A stretch of 8,142 nt of DNA from Candidatus Sumerlaeota bacterium (GTDB lineage Bacteria; Sumerlaeota; Sumerlaeia; UBA8349): the NCBI GenBank assembly GCA_003501375.1, contig DNPO01000294.1, positions 1 through 8,142 of the forward strand. Reading direction: 5' to 3'. Made by a program: the position numbers and the translations under genes. Positions 1 through 6,661 of the stretch are shown piece after piece. Numbering within the stretch: position 1 is the first letter of the stretch; each line of letters begins with the position of its first letter. The notes below the pieces were generated by a model. It saw only the letters and a program-made list of their open reading frames with translations. It made no database searches and was not told the origin of the DNA.

Positions 1-342
1 CTATATTCTAACACGATGAAAATCTCATGACGACACCCTCTAAAATAGCAAACACCGCTACACGAAACTTACCTGACGAGTCTCTGCTTTGAAATTTTTT
101 GATTCATACGTTTTTGTGCATGTTATGCGATCAAAAATACGGAATGGTGTGATTGTAACGTTACGTTTTTGTCCCATCGGTCTGGTCTTGTTCGATATAT
201 AATATTCATTATAAATGATTTAAATGTAATATTGACACAAGCCAATTTTGTGGCTTATTCCTTGCTCGCTGGTTGACTGTGGAGTTTGCTGTGTCGTCAG
301 GTGCAAAAACGTCATTTTCATCATTCCGAGAGGGGTATTTTC
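1..342. other. Non-coding leader upstream of amtB
   Basis: No convincing gene lies here; short reading frames lack a ribosome site and resemble nothing known. The segment from about 185 to 235 is very AT-rich, with a small dyad TCATT-ATA-AATGA at 206-218. An imperfect dyad at 111-137 (TTTTTG, GCAT, spacer GTT, ATGC, CAAAAA) is centred about 154 bases before the predicted transcription start. That is a usual distance for an activator (NtrC-like) site, but it does not match the NtrC consensus well, so this is only a suggestion. The useful content is the promoter-like element at 251-266, listed separately. Confidence 0.5.
251..266 (+). promoter_or_regulatory. Candidate sigma-54 (-24/-12) promoter of amtB-glnB
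   Basis: The sequence reads TGGC, seven bases, TTGCT. GG at 252-253 and GC at 264-265 are separated by exactly 10 bases, as the sigma-54 consensus TGGCAC-N5-TTGCA requires. The AC after TGGC is not kept. The predicted start is near 277, about 66 bases before the amtB start codon. An inverted repeat, AAGCCA at 239-244 and TGGCTT at 251-256, overlaps the -24 element and could be an operator or mRNA-independent dyad. A sigma-54 promoter fits the nitrogen-control function of the downstream genes. A competing sigma-70 -35 hexamer TTGACA at 232-237 exists, but no good -10 follows it. Confidence 0.55.
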
Positions 343-1719
343 ATGAGTCAAATAGTTCGGAAGTTTCCTTTTTGGTGTTTGGTATTATTTTTACTGTTTA
401 TGGCTGCAGCTTCCGTGGTTGCCGCGGAAGAGGCGCCTACTGCTACAGCGGGTGCGGCTCAAGCCGCACCCGCTGTTTCTTTGTCCACCATTAGTGCGGG
501 CGATACCGCCTGGGTGCTCATGAGCGCCGCGTTGGTATTGCTGATGACGCCTGCACTTGCGTTTTTCTACGGTGGTTTGGTACGGCGTAAAAATGTGCTT
601 TCTGTTTTGATGCAATGTTTTATGCTTACCTGCCTCATCACCGTGCAATGGGTGTTGTTTGGGTACAGCCTGTCCTTTGGCCCGGATGTTCACGGCGTGA
701 TTGGCAGTCTGGCATGGTTTGGGTTGAGGGATGTGACCACCGCACCCAACGCCACCTACGCCGCAACCATTCCGCATCAGGCGTTTATGATTTATCAGGC
801 GATGTTTGCCGTTATTACTCCAGCGCTTATTTTGGGTGCTTTTGCCGAGCGTATGAAGTTTGGTCCGTTTTGCCTCTTCTCCTTGCTATGGGCTACATTA
901 GTGTATGATCCTATTTGTCACTGGGTTTGGGGCGATGGTGGTTTCCTGAAAGCCGCTGGTGTGCTCGATTTTGCCGGTGGTATCGTGGTGCACGTCAGCG
1001 CCGGTATGGCAGCACTTGCCGCCGCTCTGGTGATGGGTAAGCGTATTGGATACCCCAATAAGATTTCTCCGCCACACAATTTGCCCTTTGCCGTCTTGGG
1101 CGCTGGTATGTTATGGTTCGGTTGGTTCGGCTTTAACGCGGGCAGCGCGCTCAGTGCGGGTAGCATTGCTACCACCGCATTTGTTTCCACCCATTGCGCA
1201 GGCGCTGCCGCTGGACTTACCTGGTGCTTGCTTGACTGGATTTTTAACTCCCGTGCCACCATGCTCGGTATGATTACGGGCGCAATTGCGGGGCTGGCCG
1301 CTGTAACGCCCGCTTCAGGTTATGTCAACCCGATTGGTGCTTTGTGGATTGGTATTGGTGCATCTGCTGTTTGTTTTGCGTTTGTCGCTTTGTTAAAACC
1401 CCGCCTCGGGTATGACGATTCACTCGATGCGTTCGGAGTGCACGGCATCGGCGGTATTTGGGGATCGCTCGCGCTCGGACTTTGGGGTACCAAACTGGTC
1501 AACCCGTCAGGCATGAACGGCCTGTTCTACCACGATGCCGGTTCGTTCCTTATTCAGTTGAAGGGTGTTGTCATTACCGGTGTTTACTCGTTTGTTGTTT
1601 CCGTCGTGCTGTTGAAACTGGTGGATATGTTTGTCGGTTTGCGTACCAACGAGCATGAAGAACGCGTGGGTCTCGACTTGATCGAACACCGCGAATCGGC
1701 TTACACGTTGATTGACTAA
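343..1719 (+). CDS. amtB: Ammonium transporter AmtB/Amt family
   Basis: This encodes a 458-residue channel that conducts ammonium/ammonia across the cytoplasmic membrane. Residues 1-28 form a signal peptide (basic start, hydrophobic core, AxA-like end near VVAA), as in AmtB of many Gram-negatives. The rest is hydrophobic, with about 11 membrane spans. The family signature DFAGGIVVHVSAG lies at 209-221. It contains Asp209 and pore His217; the second pore His367 is in FGVHGIGG, so the twin-His pair is intact. The cytoplasmic tail from about 430 (VGLRTNEHEERVGLD) matches the conserved segment that docks P-II protein. The ATG at 343 is chosen because GAGAGGGG lies just upstream; an in-frame ATG at 286 would add 19 non-hydrophobic residues before the signal peptide. 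A P-II gene follows after 35 bases, which fits an amtB-glnK type operon. The identification is secure. Confidence 0.97.
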   Translation: MSQIVRKFPFWCLVLFLLFMAAASVVAAEEAPTATAGAAQAAPAVSLSTISAGDTAWVLMSAALVLLMTPALAFFYGGLVRRKNVLSVLMQCFMLTCLITVQWVLFGYSLSFGPDVHGVIGSLAWFGLRDVTTAPNATYAATIPHQAFMIYQAMFAVITPALILGAFAERMKFGPFCLFSLLWATLVYDPICHWVWGDGGFLKAAGVLDFAGGIVVHVSAGMAALAAALVMGKRIGYPNKISPPHNLPFAVLGAGMLWFGWFGFNAGSALSAGSIATTAFVSTHCAGAAAGLTWCLLDWIFNSRATMLGMITGAIAGLAAVTPASGYVNPIGALWIGIGASAVCFAFVALLKPRLGYDDSLDAFGVHGIGGIWGSLALGLWGTKLVNPSGMNGLFYHDAGSFLIQLKGVVITGVYSFVVSVVLLKLVDMFVGLRTNEHEERVGLDLIEHRESAYTLID

Positions 1720-1754
1720 AACACAGTCCCTTGAACGACAAGAGGAGCAAATAC

Positions 1755-2096
1755 ATGAAATATATTATCGCCATTATCCAACCAGACCGTCTGCAAGAGG
1801 TGCTCGACATATTGGAGGCAAAAGCCATCCACTTGGTCACTGTCAGCAACGTCATGGGGCGCGGACGCCAGAAGGGTATTGCAGAAGTTTATCGTAGCCA
1901 TACCGAGGCGGGCACGCTGTTGAAAAAAGTAAAATTGGAAATTGCCGTCAACGACGAATTTGTCCAAACCACCCTGGACGCCATTGTTACTACCGCGCGT
2001 TCCGGGAATGTCGGCGATGGTAAGATATTCGTGCTGGATATGGAGCAGTGCCTTCGCATTCGCACCGGCGAAACCGGTGACGTTGCGATCGGATAA
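1755..2096 (+). CDS. P-II nitrogen regulatory protein, Tyr51-less type
   Basis: This encodes a 113-residue GlnB/GlnK-family trimeric signal protein that senses ATP/ADP and 2-oxoglutarate and, next to amtB, probably plugs the ammonium channel under nitrogen excess. The protein aligns without gaps to E. coli GlnB as I recall it. It keeps the T-loop start GRGRQKG (35-41), Tyr46-Arg47, Lys58, the nucleotide motif GDGKIFV (87-93), and RIRTGE (101-106). Position 51, the uridylylated Tyr in proteobacterial GlnB/GlnK, is Glu here (SHTEAG, 48-53), and the usual YRGAEY becomes YRSHTE. Covalent uridylylation at that site is therefore impossible. The T-loop tip AGTLLKK is also unlike GlnB. The start is set by AGAGGAG at 1741-1747, seven bases before ATG. 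It is cotranscribed with amtB (35-base gap). The choice between GlnB and GlnK cannot be made from sequence; position favours a GlnK role. Confidence 0.95.
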   Translation: MKYIIAIIQPDRLQEVLDILEAKAIHLVTVSNVMGRGRQKGIAEVYRSHTEAGTLLKKVKLEIAVNDEFVQTTLDAIVTTARSGNVGDGKIFVLDMEQCLRIRTGETGDVAIG

Positions 2097-2182
2097 AGTG
2101 GAGTCATTCCGTTGGGGCGGAACAAGAGAGCGGCAAGGCAGGGAAAAAGCACGATTTTTTTTTGAGGCGCGGGAGAAGCGTG

Positions 2183-3676
2183 GTGTCCTCTGAACTTGAC
2201 CATCTCTTGGCGGATTGCGCTCTTGCTTTCTATAATCTCGGCAACGCCTGCCAGGAAGAAGGCAGGACGGCGGAAGCGGTTGAGGCATACCAAAAAGCAC
2301 TGGAACTGAAACCAAGTTATGCCGAAGCCTTGAACAACTTGGGAAACATTGTCACGGCACAAGGAAACTTTTCGGCAGCATTGGGTTTTTATGAACGTGC
2401 CCTTGTCGTCAATCCAAATGATAGCACCTATTGGGGAAACATCGGTGCTGTTCAATTCATGCTCGGCGAGTTTGAGCGGGCAATTCACACCTACCACAAA
2501 GCATTGGAACTCAATCCCCATTCCGCAAAAGTGCTCAGCAACTTGGGCAATACAGTGTCCGCTTTGGGACGCTTTGCCGAGGCGAAAGAGTATTACGAAC
2601 GTGCCATGGCATTGGAGCCAACTCAACCGATCTATGCCACAAACTTGGGGAGCGCGTTATTTCGGATGGGCGAATTTGAGCAGTCGATCGAAGCCCATCG
2701 ACGTGCCCTGCACTTGCAGGGTGATCTGCCGCAGATCAAACTCAATCTCGCCCTTGCGCTCCTCGCCTCTGGGCAATTTGAGGAGGGGTGGCCTCTCTAC
2801 GAAACCCGATGGCAAACCGATGAATTGGCGCACGCGTATCGCGATTTTCCGCAACCCCTCTGGCGGGGCGAAACGGAAAAAGGCCGCACGCTCTTTATTC
2901 ATTTTGAGCAAGGATTGGGTGACACGCTTCAGTTTTGCCGCTACGCCTCCCTCGCAGCGGCAAAAGGAATGCGTGTGATTCTGGAAGTGCAAGAGCCACT
3001 GGTACGATTGTTAAAAACGTTAGAGGGTGTTGAAGTGATCGGCCCAGTAGGCGATGCTCCACCGACCTGCGATTTCCACTGCTCGACCATGAGTTTACCC
3101 CTGGCATTTCAAACGCGGCTCGACACCATTCCGGGCCATACACCGTACCTGCGCGCCAACCCGCAAGACGTGCAGGTATGGAAAGAGAAACTGGCACCGT
3201 TGGCACCGGGTAAAATGCGGGTGGGCATTACCTGGGCGGGAATGTCACGCCGCTACGCCGCGGAGGCGGCAATGACGGACCGTCGACGTTCGATGTCACC
3301 GGAATTGCTTGAATCGCTCTTTAAAAACAATAACATTTGTTTCTTCAGCCTGCAAAAGGACGGAGAAAAAGTAGCGGACTCTTTCGGATTAGTCGACATG
3401 ATGGACGAGTGTCACGATTTTGCAGATACGGCTGCGCTGATCGAAAACCTTGACTTGGTTATCAGCGTGGATACATCCGTTGCGCATCTGGCAGGCGCAT
3501 TGGGCAAGCCCGTGTGGTTGATGAACCGCTTCGACAGTTGCTGGCGTTGGTCACGCGATAGCGAATCAACACCGTGGTACCCTTCCATGCGTATCTTTCA
3601 CTCCCCCGCGCCGGGCGACTGGCAATCTGTGGTGACCCGGGTGGCGAATGAATTGCACAAACAAATCACGATCTAA
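2183..3676 (+). CDS. TPR-repeat protein with GT9-like glycosyltransferase domain
   Basis: This encodes 497 residues in two parts. Residues 13-182 hold five 34-residue TPR repeats, with Pro recurring at 44, 78, 112 and 146, and a partial sixth follows to about 216. TPRs bind protein partners. Residues 235-495 resemble the heptosyltransferase/GT9 fold: a glycine-rich HFEQGLGDTLQF (240-251) starts the first Rossmann half, and VDTSVAHLAGALGKPVWLM (429-447) is the typical donor-binding segment of the second half. The tail WRWSRDSESTPWYP is common in such TPR-glycosyltransferases. It probably transfers a sugar to a polysaccharide or protein at the cytoplasmic membrane; donor and acceptor are unknown. 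There is no signal peptide. I choose GTG at 2183 because GGGAG at 2171-2175 sits seven bases upstream; GTG 2180 or TTG 2162 are possible but less well spaced. It lies 86 bases after the P-II gene with no clear terminator, so readthrough is possible, but a nitrogen role is not implied. Confidence 0.85.
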   Translation: MSSELDHLLADCALAFYNLGNACQEEGRTAEAVEAYQKALELKPSYAEALNNLGNIVTAQGNFSAALGFYERALVVNPNDSTYWGNIGAVQFMLGEFERAIHTYHKALELNPHSAKVLSNLGNTVSALGRFAEAKEYYERAMALEPTQPIYATNLGSALFRMGEFEQSIEAHRRALHLQGDLPQIKLNLALALLASGQFEEGWPLYETRWQTDELAHAYRDFPQPLWRGETEKGRTLFIHFEQGLGDTLQFCRYASLAAAKGMRVILEVQEPLVRLLKTLEGVEVIGPVGDAPPTCDFHCSTMSLPLAFQTRLDTIPGHTPYLRANPQDVQVWKEKLAPLAPGKMRVGITWAGMSRRYAAEAAMTDRRRSMSPELLESLFKNNNICFFSLQKDGEKVADSFGLVDMMDECHDFADTAALIENLDLVISVDTSVAHLAGALGKPVWLMNRFDSCWRWSRDSESTPWYPSMRIFHSPAPGDWQSVVTRVANELHKQITI

Positions 3677-3721
3677 TTTTTCACCCCCTGCCCCTGCTTT
3701 GCCACAGCTAAAACTTTCCTC

Positions 3722-3750
3722 TTGACGTTTTTCTCTCCCTTTGTTACGCT
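3722..3750 (+). promoter_or_regulatory. Candidate sigma-70 promoter of the fur-feo operon
   Basis: A -35 element TTGACG (3722-3727, five of six consensus bases) is followed after 17 bases by TACGCT (3745-3750, three of six). The predicted start is near 3757, so the dyad at 3758-3778 would cover the first transcribed bases. A repressor bound there would block initiation or clearance. The -10 is weak, but the exact spacing and the dyad position support it. Confidence 0.5.
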
Positions 3751-3757
3751 AATCAGG

Positions 3758-3778
3758 ACTTGCAACTGAGTTGCAAGT
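3758..3778. promoter_or_regulatory. Palindromic operator upstream of the fur-like gene
   Basis: This is a perfect 21-base dyad: ACTTGCAACT, a single G, then its exact reverse complement AGTTGCAAGT. The central 15 bases fit the 7-1-7 layout typical of Fur-family binding sites, although the bases differ from the E. coli Fur box. It lies at the predicted transcription start and 28 bases before the ATG at 3807. A matching dyad precedes feoB. Autoregulation by the encoded Fur-family protein is inferred. Confidence 0.75.
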
Positions 3779-3806
3779 GGAAAATCCGGGAGGGAGATGT
3801 CACGGT

Positions 3807-4253
3807 ATGGACAAAAAACGTAAAACTCAAACTTTGTCCGAAGCACTGGTAACACGTGGTGTTCGCATGACGCGTCAGCGGAAAATCGTGCTCGATCTTT
3901 TGGAAAATGCGTCAGGGCACCTGGATGCTGCCGCCGTCTTGGAACAAGCGCGTCGAACAGACCCCGGCATTGATCGCGCAACGGTCTATCGCACGCTTTC
4001 GCTGCTCAAACGTTCGGGTTTAATTGAGGAATTAGACCTGCTGCACCTCGGCGGCAAGGGGCACTATTACGAACGCCGCGAAACGGGTACGCATGTCCAC
4101 ATCGGATGTGTCGGCTGCGGACAGATTGTCGAATTTCCCACGCGCCTGATTGCACGCCTCGAAGCCGATATTCAAGAGATCACCGGATACAAGGTAGAAT
4201 CCACTCGCGTGGAGGTGGCCGGGCGTTGCCCGCGCTGTGCCCAAGGGCAATAA
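3807..4253 (+). CDS. fur: Fur-family metal-dependent transcriptional repressor
   Basis: This encodes 148 residues, the usual Fur length. Residues 1-80 form the winged-helix domain, with the recognition helix around DRATVYRTLSLLKRSGLIEE (57-76), the most conserved segment of the family. Residues 85-148 form the dimerisation and metal domain: HYYERRETGTHVHIGC holds the regulatory-site histidines. Two CxxC pairs, Cys101/Cys104 and Cys141/Cys144, make the structural zinc site. Start: ATG at 3807 gives the typical short basic N-terminus, with GGGAGGGAG at 3788-3796 about ten bases upstream. A TTG at 3771 would place the start inside the operator and is rejected. feoB follows after 47 bases, so iron is the likely metal; PerR- or Zur-type specificity cannot be excluded from sequence. 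The symbol rests on this context. Confidence 0.88.
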   Translation: MDKKRKTQTLSEALVTRGVRMTRQRKIVLDLLENASGHLDAAAVLEQARRTDPGIDRATVYRTLSLLKRSGLIEELDLLHLGGKGHYYERRETGTHVHIGCVGCGQIVEFPTRLIARLEADIQEITGYKVESTRVEVAGRCPRCAQGQ

Positions 4254-4269
4254 AAAATTTAAATTTAAG

Positions 4270-4286
4270 TTGCGACTGAGTCGCAA
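4270..4286. promoter_or_regulatory. Palindromic operator upstream of feoB
   Basis: This is a perfect 17-base dyad, TTGCGACT-G-AGTCGCAA. It equals the core of the dyad before the fur-like gene except for two symmetric substitutions (A to G in the left arm, T to C in the right), so symmetry is kept. It ends 14 bases before the feoB ATG and directly abuts the AAGGA ribosome site. An AT-rich stretch, AAATTTAAATTT at 4255-4266, precedes it and may supply a -10, but I see no clear -35. It may be a second Fur-controlled promoter inside the operon. Confidence 0.72.
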
Positions 4287-4300
4287 AAGGAATAACGGGA

Positions 4301-6214
4301 ATGGATACAGAAGGCCCGGGTAAGAAAACAACAGAACTTTTCAGTGATGATAGCACGCGTCACATTATTTTGTGTGGGCCGCCCAATGTGGGCAAAAGCA
4401 TGATCTTCAATTGCCTGACCGGGCGCTATGCAGCGGTTTCCAATTATCCCGGCACCACCGTGGAAATTTCCTCTGGGCGTTGCACCCTGCTGCCGGGTTA
4501 CGAAGCATCTGACACACCGGGTGCGTATTCCTTGTTGCCAATCTCCGATGAAGAACGCGTGACGCGCGACATTTTGCTGAATTTGCAAGACGCATTGGTG
4601 GTGCATGTGGTGGATGCAAAAAATCTGCGGCGCATGCTACCCATGACGCTGGAACTACGCGAACTCGGGCTGCCCATGATGCTGGTGCTCAACATGATGG
4701 ATGAGGCGCGGCAGTATGGAGTTGAAATTGATACATACGAGTTGAGTCTCTTGTTGCAAATCCCCGTGGTGGCAACAACCGCCATTAAGGGGACTGGCAT
4801 TCCCGAGTTGTGCCGCACGATTCAGCACGGCGACTTTCGTCCGAAGTCGTTTGCCATGACCTATGATAATAATCTCCGCGTTATGGCGCAAACGCTCGGG
4901 TTGACACAACCGGAAGGTACGCCCTTTAATCCAACGCTCCTGGCGGCATCACCAGCAGCATCCGCATTGCCGCTGAATGAGATGGGTGCGTTTGAACTTG
5001 CCGTTCGCAAAACACGTCAGGCATATGCCGATGATATATTGGCTTCGTGCGCTATTTTTCCGCCGCGTACGGTGGGCAAGGTGGCAAGTGTGCTGGGACG
5101 CCTCACCTTTAACGTGTGGACGGGCGTGCCGATTGCATTGCTCGTTCTATACTTTGGCGTCTATAAATTTGTCGGACAGTTTGGCGCGGGAACGTTAGTC
5201 AACTTTTTGGAAAAAGATTTGTTTGAAAAATATGTCACACCCCACCTGACCCGGTGGGTGGAAGCGCTTTTGCCGTGGCCCATACTGCAAGATTTGTTTG
5301 TGCATGATTTTGGGATGCTAACGTTGGGGCTGCGTTATGCTATTGCGCTGATTCTTCCCATTGTCGGGACGTTCTTCCTCTTCTTTTCCATGCTGGAAGA
5401 TTCCGGGTATTTGCCGCGTCTGGCACTGCTGCTCGATCGCGTGTTCAAGCGTATCGGACTGAATGGCCGCGCGGTAATTCCGATTATTCTCGGCTTTGGT
5501 TGCGGCACGATGGCGGTGATGGTAACGCGCATTCTGGAGACAAAGCGCGAGCGCATAATTGCCACGTTGTTACTGGGAATGGCGATCCCTTGTTCGGCGC
5601 AGCTCGGTGTGATTCTCGGCATGCTGGCAGGGCATCCCACGGCATTGCTCGCATGGGCGGGCGTTATCACGGTAATTTTTCTGGGACTCGGCTGGTTGGG
5701 CGCGCGGCATCTGCCGGGGGAAGCGCCCGCGTTCTATCTGGAAATGCCCCCCCTGCGCCTGCCAAAACTCGCCAACATCGTTACGAAAACGTACTCGCGC
5801 ATGCACTGGTACTTTCTCGAAATTTTGCCGCTGTTTGTTGCGGTGAGCGCGCTCATTTGGATCGGTAACATCACCGGGGTTTTTCAATGGGTCATCCACG
5901 TGATTCAACCGCTAATCGGGTTGATGGGATTGCCCCCCGAAACTGCCAGCGCATTTCTGTTTGGTTTCTTCCGTCGTGATTACGCTGCGGCGGGATTGCT
6001 CGATCTTCAGCGCAACGGGCTGCTGAACGCGCACCAGACGTTTGTGTCCGTTCTGGTTATTACCTTGTTTTTACCGTGCGTCGCGCAATTCTTTGTGATG
6101 AAGAAGGAGCGGGGCTGGAAATTTACCCTGGCCACCAGCGCCACCATTATGGTGGCTGCTGCACTGGCTGGAATTATCTCAAACTTCATTTTGACGAAAA
6201 CGGGGTGGATGTAA
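4301..6214 (+). CDS. feoB: Ferrous iron transporter FeoB
   Basis: This encodes 637 residues, an inner-membrane GTPase-coupled Fe(II) importer. The N-terminal G domain has G1 GPPNVGKS (26-33), G2 YPGTTVE (49-55), G3 DTPG (71-74) and G4 NMMD (131-134). A helical spacer follows to about 265. The membrane part from 270 shows EDSGYLPR (366-373), a first gate with GFGC401 and PC431SAQ, and a second gate region with FLFGFF (552-557) and LPC593VAQ; about eight or nine membrane spans are visible. It is shorter than E. coli FeoB (773) but within the range of the short forms, and all core motifs are present. The N-terminus carries about 20 extra residues before the G domain. AAGGA at 4287-4291, nine bases upstream, fixes the start. 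It sits between a Fur-family gene and a FeoA-domain gene, and the dyad in front implies iron repression. Confidence 0.96.
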   Translation: MDTEGPGKKTTELFSDDSTRHIILCGPPNVGKSMIFNCLTGRYAAVSNYPGTTVEISSGRCTLLPGYEASDTPGAYSLLPISDEERVTRDILLNLQDALVVHVVDAKNLRRMLPMTLELRELGLPMMLVLNMMDEARQYGVEIDTYELSLLLQIPVVATTAIKGTGIPELCRTIQHGDFRPKSFAMTYDNNLRVMAQTLGLTQPEGTPFNPTLLAASPAASALPLNEMGAFELAVRKTRQAYADDILASCAIFPPRTVGKVASVLGRLTFNVWTGVPIALLVLYFGVYKFVGQFGAGTLVNFLEKDLFEKYVTPHLTRWVEALLPWPILQDLFVHDFGMLTLGLRYAIALILPIVGTFFLFFSMLEDSGYLPRLALLLDRVFKRIGLNGRAVIPIILGFGCGTMAVMVTRILETKRERIIATLLLGMAIPCSAQLGVILGMLAGHPTALLAWAGVITVIFLGLGWLGARHLPGEAPAFYLEMPPLRLPKLANIVTKTYSRMHWYFLEILPLFVAVSALIWIGNITGVFQWVIHVIQPLIGLMGLPPETASAFLFGFFRRDYAAAGLLDLQRNGLLNAHQTFVSVLVITLFLPCVAQFFVMKKERGWKFTLATSATIMVAAALAGIISNFILTKTGWM

Positions 6215-6215
6215 C

Positions 6216-6653
6216 ATGCAATGTCCGTCTTGCCACAAAGAATTTGACCCCAGTGAAAGCATCGCCGCCTGTGCCAGTTGCGCGGGCAAAGGATCGTGCG
6301 GACGCATCCGCTGTCCCCACTGTGGAAACGAAACGGTTCGTGAGCCAAACATACTGCAAAAAATCCGCAATTTATTCCCGGTGCGCAAAAAAAAATCCCC
6401 AGTACACCCGGGGCAACTCAAGAAGGCGAAACTCTTGCTTTCCGATTTGAAACAGGGACAGAATGCGATGATCGAAGCCTTTGAAGACTTGGCGCATGTG
6501 CGCAAGTTTTTATCGCTCGGAATTCTGCCCGGCACGCCAGTACATGTCGTGAAGCGCTTTCCAGCGGTGGTGCTGCGCTCTGGATACTCCGAATTTGCCT
6601 TTGACCGTCGCCTGGCAAAAACGGTACGGGTACAATTGATCGAGGATAAATAA
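6216..6653 (+). CDS. FeoA-domain protein with N-terminal cysteine-rich zinc-ribbon-like extension
   Basis: This encodes 145 residues, about twice the usual 75-residue FeoA. Residues 1-40 contain seven cysteines: CPSC (3-6), CASC (19-22), Cys28 and CPHCG (33-37). The spacing suggests a zinc ribbon or a metal/Fe-S site. A basic linker (47-70, including RKKK) leads to residues 74-143, a FeoA/SH3-like beta-barrel: LSDLKQGQNAMI, RKFLSLGILPGTPVHVVKRFP and a closing VRVQLIED. FeoA proteins bind the FeoB membrane complex in the cytoplasm and support iron uptake. The ATG begins one base after the feoB stop, so translation is likely coupled. The extra cysteines could sense metal or redox state; this is inference. 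I believe similar cysteine-headed FeoA proteins occur in other anaerobes, but I cannot verify it here. Confidence 0.82.
   Translation: MQCPSCHKEFDPSESIAACASCAGKGSCGRIRCPHCGNETVREPNILQKIRNLFPVRKKKSPVHPGQLKKAKLLLSDLKQGQNAMIEAFEDLAHVRKFLSLGILPGTPVHVVKRFPAVVLRSGYSEFAFDRRLAKTVRVQLIEDK
6387..6413 (-). terminator. Possible intrinsic terminator for the minus-strand glycosyltransferase, inside the FeoA gene
   Basis: Read on the minus strand, CCCC (6413-6410), a nine-base loop, GGGG (6400-6397), one A and then nine Ts (6395-6387) follow one another. It lies about 250 bases beyond the glycosyltransferase stop codon. The stem is only four G:C pairs, and the T run is also explained on the plus strand by three Lys AAA codons, so this is tentative. 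Confidence 0.3.
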
Positions 6654-6661
6654 AATGACGA

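Noticed and set aside
155..164. Palindrome GTAACGTTAC in the amtB leader
   Set aside because: It is a single ten-base palindrome with no second copy and no known regulator match, so chance is an adequate explanation.
286..342. Upstream ATG at 286 for amtB
   Set aside because: It would put 19 polar residues before a clear signal peptide, and the ribosome site GAGAGGGG fits ATG 343.
2097..2163. Possible terminator after the P-II gene (stem TTCCG/CGGAA at 2107-2122, T9 tract at 2155-2163)
   Set aside because: The stem is only five base pairs and the T run lies over 30 bases downstream of it, so it does not form an intrinsic terminator.
2162..2182. TTG start at 2162 for the TPR-glycosyltransferase gene
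   Set aside because: It directly follows a T9 run with no ribosome site at good spacing, whereas GTG 2183 has GGGAG seven bases upstream. It remains possible.
1716..2626. Long minus-strand open frames opposite the P-II and TPR genes
   Set aside because: They overlap well-supported plus-strand genes, match no recognisable family and have no convincing starts, so they are shadows of the coding strand.
3771..3806. TTG start at 3771 for the Fur-family gene
   Set aside because: It lies inside the perfect dyad and would add 12 residues unlike the family N-terminus. ATG 3807 has a good upstream purine tract.
4255..4266. AAATTTAAATTT palindrome between fur and feoB as a separate operator
   Set aside because: It is a low-complexity AT run. 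It may serve as promoter DNA but shows no specific binding pattern.
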